From contig NZ_JAMOIE010000046.1 in NCBI RefSeq assembly GCF_024448935.1, forward strand, positions 1-38,891: 38,891 nucleotides of DNA. Reading direction: 5' to 3'. This document shows positions 9,127 through 18,151 of the stretch, one piece after another. This DNA is from Stutzerimonas stutzeri. Its GTDB lineage: Bacteria > Pseudomonadota > Gammaproteobacteria > Pseudomonadales > Pseudomonadaceae. The notes under the pieces are model-generated. The model saw only the letters and a program-made list of their open reading frames with translations. It had not been told where the DNA came from and ran no database searches. Every line of letters begins with the position of its first letter. The first letter of the stretch is position 1. The translations under genes and the position numbers were made by a program.

Positions 9127-10161
9127 ATGAATATTCTGATTGTGGGTCCCAGCTGGGTCGGCGACATGGTGATGGCGCAGACGCTGTTTGTCTGCCTGAA
9201 ACAGCGCCATCCGGATTGCCAGATCGACGTACTGGCACCCGAGTGGAGCCGACCGATCCTCGAGCGGATGCCAGAAGTACGTCAGGCGCTGAGCTTTCCG
9301 GTGGGCCACGGCGTGCTCGACATGGCGACCCGGCGCAACATCGCCCGGGGGCTGCGTGGACAATATGAGCAGGCGATCCTGCTGCCCAACTCGCTGAAGT
9401 CCGCCTTGGTCCCGTTCTTTGCCGGGATTCCCAGGCGTACCGGCTGGCGTGGCGAGATGCGTTTCGGCCTGCTCAACGACATGCGCAAGCTGGACAAGCA
9501 ACGCTATCCGCTGATGATCGAGCGCTTCATGGCGCTGGCCTTCGAACCCGGCGCCGAGCTGCCCAAGCCCTATCCGCAACCGTCACTGCGCATCGACACC
9601 GAGCGTCGCGGCGCGGCGCTGGTGCGTTTCGACCTGAGCATGGATCGGCCCGTGCTGGCGCTGTGTCCGGGCGCCGAGTTCGGTGAATCCAAGCGTTGGC
9701 CGACCGAGCACTTCGCCCGGGTGGCCGAAGCGAAAATCCGCGAGGGCTGGCAGGTCTGGCTGTTCGGCTCGAAGAACGATCATGCCGTGGGTGAGGATAT
9801 TCGCCAACGATTGATCCCCGGCTTGCGCGAAGAGGCGCGCAATCTCGCCGGCCAAACCAGCCTGGCCGAGGCCATCGATCTGCTTTCATGCGCCGAAGCC
9901 GTGGTCTCCAACGACTCCGGGCTGATGCACGTCGCTGCCGCGCTCGGCCGCCCGCTGGTGTCGGTCTATGGCTCGACTTCGCCAGCATTCACTCCGCCGT
10001 TGTCCGATCAGGTCGAAATCGTGCGTCTGGGCCTCGATTGCAGTCCGTGCTTCGAGCGCACCTGTCGTTTCGGCCATAACAACTGCCTGCGTGAGCTGAC
10101 ACCGCGCGCGGTGATCGACGCGCTGGATCGCCTGGTGCCACAGCCGATCGAGGTGCGTTGA
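9127..10161 (+). CDS. waaF: ADP-heptose:LPS heptosyltransferase II
   Basis: Inner-membrane-associated family 9 glycosyltransferase that adds the second L-glycero-D-manno-heptose of the inner core. It is 344 residues long and begins MNILIVGPSWVGDMVMAQTL, the Rossmann start typical of RfaF. The C-terminal half has LCPGAEFGESKRWP and the donor-site region VVSNDSGLMHVAAALGRPLVSVYGSTSP. The ATG is the only good start but lacks a clear Shine-Dalgarno. Its stop is immediately followed by the GTG start of waaC, beginning a tightly packed LPS core operon. Confidence 0.95.
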   Translation: MNILIVGPSWVGDMVMAQTLFVCLKQRHPDCQIDVLAPEWSRPILERMPEVRQALSFPVGHGVLDMATRRNIARGLRGQYEQAILLPNSLKSALVPFFAGIPRRTGWRGEMRFGLLNDMRKLDKQRYPLMIERFMALAFEPGAELPKPYPQPSLRIDTERRGAALVRFDLSMDRPVLALCPGAEFGESKRWPTEHFARVAEAKIREGWQVWLFGSKNDHAVGEDIRQRLIPGLREEARNLAGQTSLAEAIDLLSCAEAVVSNDSGLMHVAAALGRPLVSVYGSTSPAFTPPLSDQVEIVRLGLDCSPCFERTCRFGHNNCLRELTPRAVIDALDRLVPQPIEVR

Positions 10162-11163
10162 GTGAGGGTGCTGCTGGTCAAGACCTCTTCGCTGGGTGAC
10201 GTGATCCATACGCTTCCGGCGTTGACCGATGCGCAGCGCGCCATCCCCGGCATTCAGTTCGACTGGGTGGTGGAGGAGGGCTTCGCCGAGATTCCGGCCT
10301 GGCATCCGGCCGTGGCTCAGGTGATTCCCGTGGCCATCCGCCGTTGGCGCAATCATCCCCTGCAAACCCTTCGTTCCGGTGAGTGGCGGCGCTTCAAGGC
10401 GCGCCTGCGCGAGACCCGTTACGACCTGGTGATCGATGCGCAAGGGCTGCTCAAAAGCGCCTGGCTGACCCGTTACGTGAAGGCGCCGGTTGCAGGGTTT
10501 GATCGTGATTCAATACGCGAACCGCTGGCGTCGCGTTTCTATGATCGATGCCATGCCGTGCCCCGGGACCAGCATGCGCTTGAGCGAGTGCGGCAGTTGT
10601 TTGCCCAGGCGCTCGGCTATCCGATCCCCGACATGATTGCTGACTACGGGCTGGATCGCAGTCAGCTGGCCACGCCAGGCGAACAGCCCTATCTCCTGTT
10701 TCTGCACGGCACCACCTGGCCGAGCAAGCATTGGCCAGAGCCCTATTGGCGCGAATTGGCCGAGTGTATGAGCGAGTTCGGCTGGGCGATCCGCCTGCCG
10801 TGGGGCAATGCCGACGAGAAGGCACGTGCCGAGCGCATCGCGCAGGGACTGGACAGCGTATCGGTATTGCCCCGACTGAATCTCGGTGGGATCGCCAAGG
10901 TGGTTGCCGGTGCGCGTGCCTGCGTCGCCGTCGATACCGGGCTTGGGCATTTGGCCGCGGCGCTGGACGTTCCGAGTATTTCGCTTTACGGCCCCACTTT
11001 ACCTGGCCGCGTTGGCGCCTATGGCCGCTCGCAGGTGCACCTGTGCGCCACTGGCCCGAACGCCGGCCAGGGTAATCGCCACAAACCCTGCTTCGACGAC
11101 CTGCCACCCGAACGCGTCGCCAGCGAACTCAAGGCCCTGTTGCGGTCGTCGGAGACACCCTGA
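10162..11163 (+). CDS. waaC: LPS heptosyltransferase I
   Basis: Adds the first heptose to Kdo2-lipid A. The 333-residue family 9 glycosyltransferase starts at GTG directly after the waaF stop (no gap) with MRVLLVKTSSLGDVIHTLPA, diagnostic for RfaC; later LFLHGTTWPSKHWP and VAVDTGLGHLAAALDVPSISLYGPT form the ADP-heptose site. The stop TGA shares a base with the waaG ATG (TGATG), indicating translational coupling. Confidence 0.95.
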   Translation: MRVLLVKTSSLGDVIHTLPALTDAQRAIPGIQFDWVVEEGFAEIPAWHPAVAQVIPVAIRRWRNHPLQTLRSGEWRRFKARLRETRYDLVIDAQGLLKSAWLTRYVKAPVAGFDRDSIREPLASRFYDRCHAVPRDQHALERVRQLFAQALGYPIPDMIADYGLDRSQLATPGEQPYLLFLHGTTWPSKHWPEPYWRELAECMSEFGWAIRLPWGNADEKARAERIAQGLDSVSVLPRLNLGGIAKVVAGARACVAVDTGLGHLAAALDVPSISLYGPTLPGRVGAYGRSQVHLCATGPNAGQGNRHKPCFDDLPPERVASELKALLRSSETP

Positions 11164-12284
11164 TGCAGCTGGCCTTCATTTTGTACAAATATTTTCCCTT
11201 CGGTGGTCTGCAGCGCGACTTCATGCGCATCGCGCTGGAATGTCAGCGACGTGGCCATGCCATTCGGGTCTACGCGATGATCTGGGAAGGCGAGGTGCCC
11301 GAGGGCTTCGAGGTGCTGATCGCGCCGGTCAAGGCGATCTTCAATCACACCCGTAACGAGCGTTTCACTGCCTGGGTCGAAGCCGATCTGGCCAGGCGTC
11401 CGGCGGGCCGGGTGATCGGCTTCAACAAGATGCCGGGCCTCGACGTCTACTACGCCGCCGACGGCTGCTTCGAAGACAAGGCGCAGACCCTGCGCAACCC
11501 CATCTACCGCCGCTGGGGCCGCTACAAGCACTTCGCCGACTACGAGCGGGCGGTGTTCGCCCCCGAGTCGAAGACCGAGGTGCTGATGATCTCCGAGGTG
11601 CAGCAGCCGCTGTTCATCAAGCACTACCGCACCCCGATCGAGCGCTTCCACCTGCTGCCCCCGGGCATCGCCCTGGACCGCCGCGCGCCGGCCAACGCCG
11701 CGGAAATCCGCGCCGACTTCCGCCGCGAATTCAAGCTGGCCGACGACGACCTGCTGCTGGTGCAGATCGGCTCGGGCTTCAAGACCAAGGGCCTGGACCG
11801 CAGCCTCAAGGCCCTGGCGGCGCTGCCGCGGGACCTGCGCAAGCGCACCCGGCTGATCGCCATCGGCCAGGACGACCCCAAGCCCTTCCTGCTGCAGGTC
11901 AAGGCCCTGGGCCTGTCGGACCACGTGCAGATCCTCAAGGGCCGCAGCGACATCCCGCGCTTTCTGCTCGGCGCAGACCTGCTGATCCACCCGGCGTACA
12001 ACGAGAACACCGGCACCGTGCTGCTGGAGGCGGTGGTCGCCGGGCTGCCGGTGCTGGTCACCGACGTCTGCGGCTACGCCCACTACATCGCCGAGGCCGA
12101 TGCCGGCCGCGTGGTGCCGTCGCCCTTCGAGCAGGACGCCTTCAACCGCATGCTGGCGGAGATGCTCCGGGACGACGCGGCGCGCGCAGCCTGGTCGCGC
12201 AACGGCCTGGCCTTCGCCGACACGGCGGACCTGTACTCCATGCCGCAGCACGCCGCGGACGTGATCCTGCAGGAGCGCCCATGA
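11163..12284 (+). CDS. waaG: LPS core glycosyltransferase, GT4 family
   Basis: Transfers the first hexose-type residue to heptose II; in Pseudomonas this is galactosamine, by family knowledge. The 373-residue protein begins MQLAFILYKYFPFGGLQRDF, includes the GSGFKTKGLDRSLKAL nucleotide-sugar region, and has the retaining GT-B motif HPAYNENTGTVLLEAVVAGLPVLVT. The start ATG overlaps the waaC stop. Composition changes within the gene: of the first 30 codons 20 end in G or C, whereas of 30 codons from 11638 about 28 do. This may mark a recombination junction near 11.4 kb. Confidence 0.94.
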   Translation: MQLAFILYKYFPFGGLQRDFMRIALECQRRGHAIRVYAMIWEGEVPEGFEVLIAPVKAIFNHTRNERFTAWVEADLARRPAGRVIGFNKMPGLDVYYAADGCFEDKAQTLRNPIYRRWGRYKHFADYERAVFAPESKTEVLMISEVQQPLFIKHYRTPIERFHLLPPGIALDRRAPANAAEIRADFRREFKLADDDLLLVQIGSGFKTKGLDRSLKALAALPRDLRKRTRLIAIGQDDPKPFLLQVKALGLSDHVQILKGRSDIPRFLLGADLLIHPAYNENTGTVLLEAVVAGLPVLVTDVCGYAHYIAEADAGRVVPSPFEQDAFNRMLAEMLRDDAARAAWSRNGLAFADTADLYSMPQHAADVILQERP

Positions 12285-12325
12285 ACACCCCCCTCCCCGG
12301 CCTCCCCAGACTCATCGGCCTCCCT

Positions 12326-12390
12326 GTAGGAGCGAGCTTGCTCGCGAACGCTTTTGTGCCAGGTCGATTCGCGAGCAAGCTCGCTCCTAC
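12326..12390. repeat. REPIN, class A (GTAGGAGCGAGCTTGCTCGC)
   Basis: Two inverted GTAG-headed palindromes: GTAGGAGCGAGCTTGCTCGC begins at 12326, and its reverse complement ends with CTAC at 12390, with a short central spacer. It fills most of the 121-base gap between waaG and waaP. A second copy lies at 25881-25946. The core palindrome differs from the REPINs around the transposase gene at 38.3 kb. Confidence 0.92.
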
Positions 12391-12405
12391 GAAAGGCGGG
12401 CGCCC

Positions 12406-13212
12406 ATGAAGCTTGAGTTGCGCGAGCCGTTCAGGAGCCTGTGGGCCGGCAAGGACCCCTTCGTCGAGGTCGAGCGCCTGCAGGGCAAGGTCTACCGCGA
12501 GCTGGAAGGCCGCCGCACCCTGCGCACCGAGGTCGACGGCCGCGGCTACTTCGTCAAGATCCACCGCGGCATCGGCTGGGGCGAGATCTTCAAGAACCTG
12601 CTCAGCGCCAAGCTCCCGGTGCTCGGCGCCGGCCAGGAGCAGCGCGCCCTGGAGCGCCTGCACCAGGCCGGCGTGGCGACCATGACCGCGGTGGCCTATG
12701 GCGAGCGCGGCAGCGACCCGGCGCGCCAGCATTCCTTCATCGTCACCGAGGAGCTGGCGCCCACCATCGACCTCGAACAGCTGTCGCTGAACTGGCTGCG
12801 CGAGCCGCCGGCGCCGCGCTTCAAGCGCGCGCTGATCGACGAAGTGGCGAAGATGGTCGGCACCATGCACCGCGCCGGGGTGAACCATCGCGACTGCTAC
12901 ATCTGCCACTTCCTGCTGCACACCGATCGCCCGCCGACGCCCGACGACCTGCGCCTGTCGGTGATCGACCTGCACCGCGCCCAGACCCGCGCCGCCACGC
13001 CGCGGCGCTGGCGCGACAAGGACCTGGCCGCGCTGTACTTCTCGGCGCTGGACATCGGCCTGACGCAACGCGACAAGCTACGCTTCCTGCGCGGTTACTT
13101 CCGCAAGCCCCTGCGCGACATCCTCCGCGAGGAGGCCGCTCTGCTCGCCTGGATGGAGCGCAAGGCCGCCAAACTCTACGATCGCAAGCAGCGCTACGGA
13201 GACCTGCTCTGA
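12406..13212 (+). CDS. waaP: LPS core heptose I kinase
   Basis: Phosphorylates heptose I of the inner core, a modification important for outer-membrane integrity in Pseudomonas. The 268-residue protein begins MKLELREPFRSLWAGKDPF. It has the N-lobe lysine in GRGYFVKIHRG, the catalytic loop NHRDCYICHFLL with the HRD aspartate, and the metal-binding aspartate in VIDLHRAQ, all typical of WaaP. It follows the REPIN and its stop overlaps the start of the next kinase gene (TGATG). Confidence 0.95.
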   Translation: MKLELREPFRSLWAGKDPFVEVERLQGKVYRELEGRRTLRTEVDGRGYFVKIHRGIGWGEIFKNLLSAKLPVLGAGQEQRALERLHQAGVATMTAVAYGERGSDPARQHSFIVTEELAPTIDLEQLSLNWLREPPAPRFKRALIDEVAKMVGTMHRAGVNHRDCYICHFLLHTDRPPTPDDLRLSVIDLHRAQTRAATPRRWRDKDLAALYFSALDIGLTQRDKLRFLRGYFRKPLRDILREEAALLAWMERKAAKLYDRKQRYGDLL

Positions 13213-13946
13213 TGTCGGGCTGGACCCTGGAACCCGCCTACCGCCACCTGTCCGCCGACTTCGGCAGCCTGGACGCGGTATTCGCCCTGCAGGGCGAGCG
13301 CCTGACCAAGGACCCCAAGTCCGAAGTGATCCGCATCGAGCGCGACGGCGTGCGCTACTACGTCAAGCGCTACAACAGCGCCGGCAAGGGTTACCACCGC
13401 TATCTCGCGCGGCCGCGGATCAAGGCCGAGTGGCAGAACCTCAAGCAGTTCGCCAAGTGGGGCATCCCCACCGCCGAAGTGGTGGCCTGGGGCCTGGAGC
13501 GCAAGCACGGCGCCTTCGTCCGCGGCGCCATGGTCACCCGCGAGGTGCCGGGCACCGAGGACCTGGCCGCGCTGGCCCGGCGCGACGACCCGCGCCTGCG
13601 CGACCGCGCCTGGGTCGACCACGTCAGCCGGCAGCTGGCCGCTCATACCCGGCTGATGCATGACCACCACTTCACCCACAACGACCTGAAGTGGCGCAAC
13701 ATCCTGGTCGACGCCGCCGGCACCGTGTATTTCATCGACTGCCCGATCGGCAACTACTGGGTCAGTTTCATGCTGCGCCACCGCGTGACCAAGGACCTGG
13801 CGACCCTGGACAAGGTGGCCAAGTACCACCTCTCCGCCACCCAGCGCCTGCGCTTCTACCTGCAGTACCGCCGGCGCGAGCGGCTGAACGCCTCGGACAA
13901 GGTCCGCGTGCGGCGCATCGCCCATTTCTACGAGGGACGCGAGTGA
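13212..13946 (+). CDS. LPS core kinase, WapP-like (Kdo/WaaP family)
   Basis: Probable sugar kinase acting on inner-core heptose II; in P. aeruginosa the kinase after waaP has that proposed role. 244 residues. A small-kinase fold is visible: N-lobe lysine in GVRYYVKRYN, catalytic loop THNDLKWRNILV with Asp and Asn, and metal-binding Asp in VYFIDCPIG. All key residues are present, so it is probably active. The ATG overlaps the waaP stop, and its own stop overlaps the GTG of the next gene. The exact acceptor is inferred from position. Confidence 0.85.
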   Translation: MSGWTLEPAYRHLSADFGSLDAVFALQGERLTKDPKSEVIRIERDGVRYYVKRYNSAGKGYHRYLARPRIKAEWQNLKQFAKWGIPTAEVVAWGLERKHGAFVRGAMVTREVPGTEDLAALARRDDPRLRDRAWVDHVSRQLAAHTRLMHDHHFTHNDLKWRNILVDAAGTVYFIDCPIGNYWVSFMLRHRVTKDLATLDKVAKYHLSATQRLRFYLQYRRRERLNASDKVRVRRIAHFYEGRE

Positions 13947-14698
13947 ACGACTTCATCGCCGACGACGACCGCGAGCGCCTGCACAGCCAGGGCCTGGCCG
14001 ACTTCGACGCGCTCTGGACGCTGCCGCTGGAGGCGGTGGACGAGCCCAACACCGAGCGCGGCGGCATGAGCTGCGTGTTCCGCCTGGAGCTGGAAGGCGG
14101 CACCTACTACCTCAAGCGGCAGAGCAACCACCTCACGCGCAGCCTGCTGCGCCCGGGCGGCGAGCCGACCTTCGCCCGCGAGTTCCGCAACATCCAGCGC
14201 TACCAGCAACTGGGCATCCCGGCGTTGCAGGCGGCCTTCTTCGGCGAACGCCGCGAGGGCGGCGAGCGCCGCGCCATGCTGGTGACCCGCGCGCTGGACG
14301 GCTGGCGCGACCTGGACGCCTGGCTGAAGGACTGGCCCGGCCTGCCGGCGGAGCGCCGCCAGGCCATCCTGCACGCCTGCGGCATGCTCGCCCGGCGCCT
14401 GCACGAGGCCGGGCAGATGCACGGCTGCTTCTATCCCAAGCACATCTTCCTGCGGGAAGCCGAGGACGGCTTCCAGGCCTGCCTGATCGACCTGGAGAAG
14501 ACCCGCCCGCTGTGGTTCGGCCTGCGCGACCGCGTCAAGGACCTGGAACCGCTGCTGCGCCGCGCGCCGGACTGGAGCGAGGTGGACGTGCGCCAGCTGC
14601 TCGCCGCCTACCTGGGCAGCGCGGCCAGCGGCGCCGAGGTGGACCACTGGTACAAGCGCCTGGGCGCGCGCCGGCGCAAGAAGGAGAAACGCGGGTGA
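13943..14698 (+). CDS. Kinase-fold LPS core protein, WapQ/InaA-like, lacking the canonical catalytic Asp
   Basis: 251 residues starting at GTG 13943, with GAGGGA 5 bases upstream; the start overlaps the preceding stop. It resembles the third kinase of the P. aeruginosa core cluster (WapQ) and InaA-type proteins. The N-lobe lysine is in GGTYYLKRQSNH and a metal-site Asp in CLIDLEKTR. The catalytic loop reads MHGCFYPKHIFL, so the expected Asp is Cys and the expected Asn is His. I recall this as a feature of the InaA-like subfamily. It may therefore use altered chemistry or act as a scaffold. Role in core phosphorylation is inferred from position. Confidence 0.82.
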   Translation: MNDFIADDDRERLHSQGLADFDALWTLPLEAVDEPNTERGGMSCVFRLELEGGTYYLKRQSNHLTRSLLRPGGEPTFAREFRNIQRYQQLGIPALQAAFFGERREGGERRAMLVTRALDGWRDLDAWLKDWPGLPAERRQAILHACGMLARRLHEAGQMHGCFYPKHIFLREAEDGFQACLIDLEKTRPLWFGLRDRVKDLEPLLRRAPDWSEVDVRQLLAAYLGSAASGAEVDHWYKRLGARRRKKEKRG

Positions 14699-16158
14699 GG
14701 CTGGGCGAGATGCGAAACGCCGGGCGCCAGCCGACGCTGCCGCTGCGACTGGAACTGGCCGATGGCGCCGGCCCCGCCGAACTGCGCCTGGACAGCCTGC
14801 TGCGCGTGCTGCCGGGCCGGCGCTACGTCGGCGCAGGCAACTGGCGCGGGCGCCAGGTGCTGGCCAAGCTGCTGGTCGGCGGCAAGGCCGCGCGGCACTT
14901 CCAGCGCGAGCTGGCCGGCGTGCGCCTGCTCGCCGAACAGGGCCTGACCACGCCGCTGCTGCTGGCCGACGGCCTGCGCGAAGGCGAGGGCGGCTGGCTG
15001 CTCTTCGAATTCCTCGACGATGCTCACAGCCTGGGCGACGCCTGGCGCGCGGTGGAAGCCGAGCCGGCGCTGTCCGACGCCCAGCAGGCGGTGCTCGGCG
15101 AGGCCCTGGCGGCCATCGCCGAACTGCACGCCAAGGGCCTCTGGCAGGAAGACCTGCACCTGGACAACCTGCTGCGCCACGACGGCCGCCTGTACCTGAT
15201 CGACGGCGCCGGTATCCGCGCCGAAACGCCCGGCCAGCCGCTGTCGCGCAAGCACGTGCTGGAAAACCTCGGGGTGTTCTTCGCCCAGTTGCCGGCCAGC
15301 CTCGACCCCTTCCTCGAAGAACTGCTGGTGCACTACCTGCTGGTCAACGGCGAGCATGCCCTGCCGCTGGAGGCCCTGCAGAAGGAGATCGCCCGGGTGC
15401 GCCGCTGGCGCGTCGCCGACCTGCTGAAGAAGATCGGCCGCGACTGCAGCCTGTTCAGCGTGCGCCGCGGCGCCTTCGGCCTGCGCGCGGTGCGCCGCGA
15501 GGAGGAAGCTGGCCTGGCGCCGCTGCTGGCCGAGCCGGACGCTTTCATTGACCGGGGGCATGTCTACAAGACCGGCGGTGCCGCTACCGTGGCGAAAGTG
15601 GAGCTGGATGGCCGCCCGCTGGTAGTGAAGCGTTACAACATCAAGAACCTGCTGCACTGGCTCAAGCGCTTCTGGCGCCCCAGCCGCGCCTGGGCCTCCT
15701 GGCGCGAGGGCAACCGCCTGGAAGCCCTCGGCATCGCCACCGCGAAACCCCTGGCGGTGCTGGAACGGCGCTGGCTGTGGCTGCGCGGGCCGGCCTTCCT
15801 GATTACCGATTACCTGGCCGGGCAGGATATAATTGCCCGTTTCAAACCCCATCTGGACGATCCGGACGGGGCCGGCATGCCGCCGGAGGCCGAACTCAAG
15901 GCCCTGGACAGCCTGTTCGCGGCGCTGCGGCGTGAGCGCATCAGCCACGGCGACCTCAAGGGCCACAACCTGTTCTGGCAGGGGGAGGGCGATGCGGGGC
16001 GCTGGGCGCTGATCGACCTCGATGCCATGCACAAGCACCACGGCCAGGCGGGTTTCGAGCGCGCCTATGCCCGCGACCGCGCACGTTTCCTGCGCAACTG
16101 GCCGCAGGGCAGCGCGTTGCACCGGTTGCTGGATGAACGAATACCTAAAGGCGGCTGA
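14695..16158 (+). CDS. Double kinase-domain LPS core protein
   Basis: 487 residues from GTG 14695, overlapping the previous stop; an in-frame ATG at 14710 is an alternative. It holds two kinase-like domains. The first (about 45-240) has Lys in RQVLAKLLVGG, a loop EDLHLDNLL and LIDGAGI. The second (about 285-487) has Lys in RPLVVKRYN, a fuller loop SHGDLKGHNLFW and LIDLDAM. Both keep the Lys, Asp, Asn and metal-Asp positions, so both could be active; HGD is degenerate only in the first. A counterpart stands at the same place in the P. aeruginosa cluster (after WapQ), with unassigned function to my knowledge. Its TGA stop lies within a GGCTGAA repeat unit. It probably arose by fusion or duplication of WaaP-type kinases. 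Confidence 0.85.
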   Translation: MRLGEMRNAGRQPTLPLRLELADGAGPAELRLDSLLRVLPGRRYVGAGNWRGRQVLAKLLVGGKAARHFQRELAGVRLLAEQGLTTPLLLADGLREGEGGWLLFEFLDDAHSLGDAWRAVEAEPALSDAQQAVLGEALAAIAELHAKGLWQEDLHLDNLLRHDGRLYLIDGAGIRAETPGQPLSRKHVLENLGVFFAQLPASLDPFLEELLVHYLLVNGEHALPLEALQKEIARVRRWRVADLLKKIGRDCSLFSVRRGAFGLRAVRREEEAGLAPLLAEPDAFIDRGHVYKTGGAATVAKVELDGRPLVVKRYNIKNLLHWLKRFWRPSRAWASWREGNRLEALGIATAKPLAVLERRWLWLRGPAFLITDYLAGQDIIARFKPHLDDPDGAGMPPEAELKALDSLFAALRRERISHGDLKGHNLFWQGEGDAGRWALIDLDAMHKHHGQAGFERAYARDRARFLRNWPQGSALHRLLDERIPKGG

Positions 16159-16393
16159 AGGCTGAAGGCTGAAGGCTGGAGGCTGAAAGACAGGAGCCCG
16201 GAGGCGGGTAGGTTGTTTTTGGCTTCCAGCTTCAAACTTCCGGCTTCGAGCTGCTTCTAAGAGAATTTATCCCGGTTTCAAGCCCGAGGCTTGATGCTGG
16301 AAGACGAAAGCCCCCAGGGGCTATGACGAACACCGCTGTTGCTTCAAGCTTCCGGCTTCAAGCTTCCAGCTGCTTTCAAAGAGGCTCTTACCC
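16153..16393. repeat. GGCTGAA/GGCTTCA repeat-rich intergenic region
   Basis: Five near-perfect heptamers (GGCTGAA three times, GGCTGGA, GGCTGAA) run from 16153 to 16187, the first providing the stop codon of the upstream gene. Beyond them are inverted relatives (GGCTTCCAGCTTCAA near 16220; CTTCAAGCTTCCGGCTTCAA near 16341) and a perfect hairpin CAAGCC-CGA-GGCTTG (16279-16293). The stretch is much less GC-rich than its neighbours. I see no gene in it. It probably carries the leader of the carbamoyltransferase gene. Confidence 0.85.
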
Positions 16394-18151
16394 GTGTCAT
16401 TGACCATCCTCGGCCTGTCCGGCGCCGTAAGCCATGACCCTTCCGCCGCCCTGTACATCGACGGCAAGCTGGTCGCGGCGGTCGAAGAAGAGCGCTTCGT
16501 CCGCGACAAGCACGCGAAGAACCGCATGCCCTACGAGTCGGCCAAGTTCTGCCTGGAGCAGGCCGGCATCAAGCCCGCCGACGTCGACGTGGTGGCCATT
16601 CCCTTCGCCCCCATCAGCCTGTTCGGCAAGGCCCGCTGGCACTACGCCAAGCGCTACGCCTATGCCCCGGACCGCGCGCTGGACGCCATCCTGCTCGGCA
16701 ACCGCCGCTACAAGCGCTACTACAAGCGCATCCAGTGGTGCCTGCAGCAACTGGGCTTCGACCTGAAGAAGGTCAGGATCCAGCCGGTCGAGCACCACCT
16801 GGCCCACGCCTCCAGCGCCTACCACTGCTCCGGCTTCAAGGAGAAGACCGCGATCCTCGGGATCGACGGCAAGGGCGAGTACGCCACCACCTTCTTCGGC
16901 TACGGCGAGAACGGCAAGATCCACAAGATCAAGGAGTTCTACGACCCGGATTCCCTCGGCGGCCTGTACGGCGCGATCACCGAGTACCTCGGCTTCGACA
17001 TGCTCGACGGCGAGTTCAAGGTCATGGGCATGGCGCCCTACGGCGACGCCAGCAAGTACGATTTCTCGCGCCTGGCCAAGTTCGAGAACGGCGAGCTGGT
17101 CATCAACACCGAGTACGCCAACGTCATCGGCTTCCGCCGCTACAAGGAAAAGGGCAAGGGCTACTACTTCTCGCCCAAGCTGATCGAGTGGCTGGGCCCG
17201 AAACGCGAAGGCGACATCGCCGACGACCCGTACATCCACTACGCCGCCAGCATCCAGGCGCTGTTCGAGAAGCTGGCGCTGGAGATGATGGACTACTACC
17301 TGGGCGACATCCTCCGCGAAACCGGCAAGATCGCCTTCGCCGGCGGCTGCGCGCTGAACGTCAAGCTGAACCAGAAGATCATCTCGCGTCCGGAAGTGAA
17401 GGAGCTGTACGTGCAGCCCGCCTCCAGCGATGCCGGCACCGCGGTCGGCGCCGCCGCCTACGTTTCCTGGGAGCGCGGCGTGCCGGTGGAGAAGATGGAA
17501 CACGTCTACCTCGGCCCGGAATACAGCAACGAAGACGTCATCGCCGCCTGCGCCCGCCACGCGTCCAAGCCGGCCTGGCGCAAGATCGACAACGTGCCCG
17601 AGCTGATCGGCAAGGTGCTGGCCGACGGCAACCCGGTGGCCTGGTTCCAGGGCCGCATGGAATTCGGTCCGCGCGCCCTCGGCGGCCGCTCCATCCTCGG
17701 CTGCCCGAGCGTGCCGGGCGTGGCCGACCGCATCAACGCGCAGATCAAGTTCCGCGAGCGCTGGCGGCCCTTCTGCCCGTCGATGCTGGATACCGTCGGC
17801 CCGCAGATGTTCAAGATCGACCACCCGGCGCCGTTCATGACCTTCACCTTCGAGGTCAACGAAGAGTGGAAGACCCGCGTGCCGGAAGTCGTCCACGAGG
17901 ACGGCACCTCCCGTGCCCAGGTGCTCAAGCGCGAGTTCAACCCGCGCTACTACGACCTGATGAAGGAGCTGGAGAAGCTCACCGGCAACGGCGTGGCGCT
18001 GAACACTTCGCTGAACCGCCGCGGCGAGCCGATGATCTGCTCGCCGACCGACGCGCTGAACATGTTCTACGGTTCGGACCTGCAATACCTGATCATGCAG
18101 GACATCCTGGTGGTCAAGGAAGGCGCGGCGGCCTATGACTCGCTCGGCTGA
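16394..18151 (+). CDS. wapO: LPS core carbamoyltransferase (NodU/CmcH family)
   Basis: Probably transfers a carbamoyl group from carbamoyl phosphate to heptose II of the inner core, a known decoration of Pseudomonas LPS. 585 residues, starting at GTG 16394 with AAAGAGG 9 bases upstream: MSLTILGLSGAVSHDPSAAL. NodU/CmcH features include SGAVSHDPSAAL and EEERFVRDKHA at the N terminus, HHLAHASSAY, DGKGEYATTF, and the C-terminal domain with GRMEFGPRALGGRSILG and LNTSLNRRGEPMICSP. It matches closely my recollection of P. aeruginosa PA5005 (WapO). It overlaps the next gene by 17 bases. Confidence 0.92.
   Translation: MSLTILGLSGAVSHDPSAALYIDGKLVAAVEEERFVRDKHAKNRMPYESAKFCLEQAGIKPADVDVVAIPFAPISLFGKARWHYAKRYAYAPDRALDAILLGNRRYKRYYKRIQWCLQQLGFDLKKVRIQPVEHHLAHASSAYHCSGFKEKTAILGIDGKGEYATTFFGYGENGKIHKIKEFYDPDSLGGLYGAITEYLGFDMLDGEFKVMGMAPYGDASKYDFSRLAKFENGELVINTEYANVIGFRRYKEKGKGYYFSPKLIEWLGPKREGDIADDPYIHYAASIQALFEKLALEMMDYYLGDILRETGKIAFAGGCALNVKLNQKIISRPEVKELYVQPASSDAGTAVGAAAYVSWERGVPVEKMEHVYLGPEYSNEDVIAACARHASKPAWRKIDNVPELIGKVLADGNPVAWFQGRMEFGPRALGGRSILGCPSVPGVADRINAQIKFRERWRPFCPSMLDTVGPQMFKIDHPAPFMTFTFEVNEEWKTRVPEVVHEDGTSRAQVLKREFNPRYYDLMKELEKLTGNGVALNTSLNRRGEPMICSPTDALNMFYGSDLQYLIMQDILVVKEGAAAYDSLG

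Noticed and set aside
16397-18085. 562-codon open frame antisense to the carbamoyltransferase gene
   Set aside because: Low-complexity Val/Ala/Leu/Asp composition mirroring a high-GC3 gene; the plus-strand protein is unmistakable.
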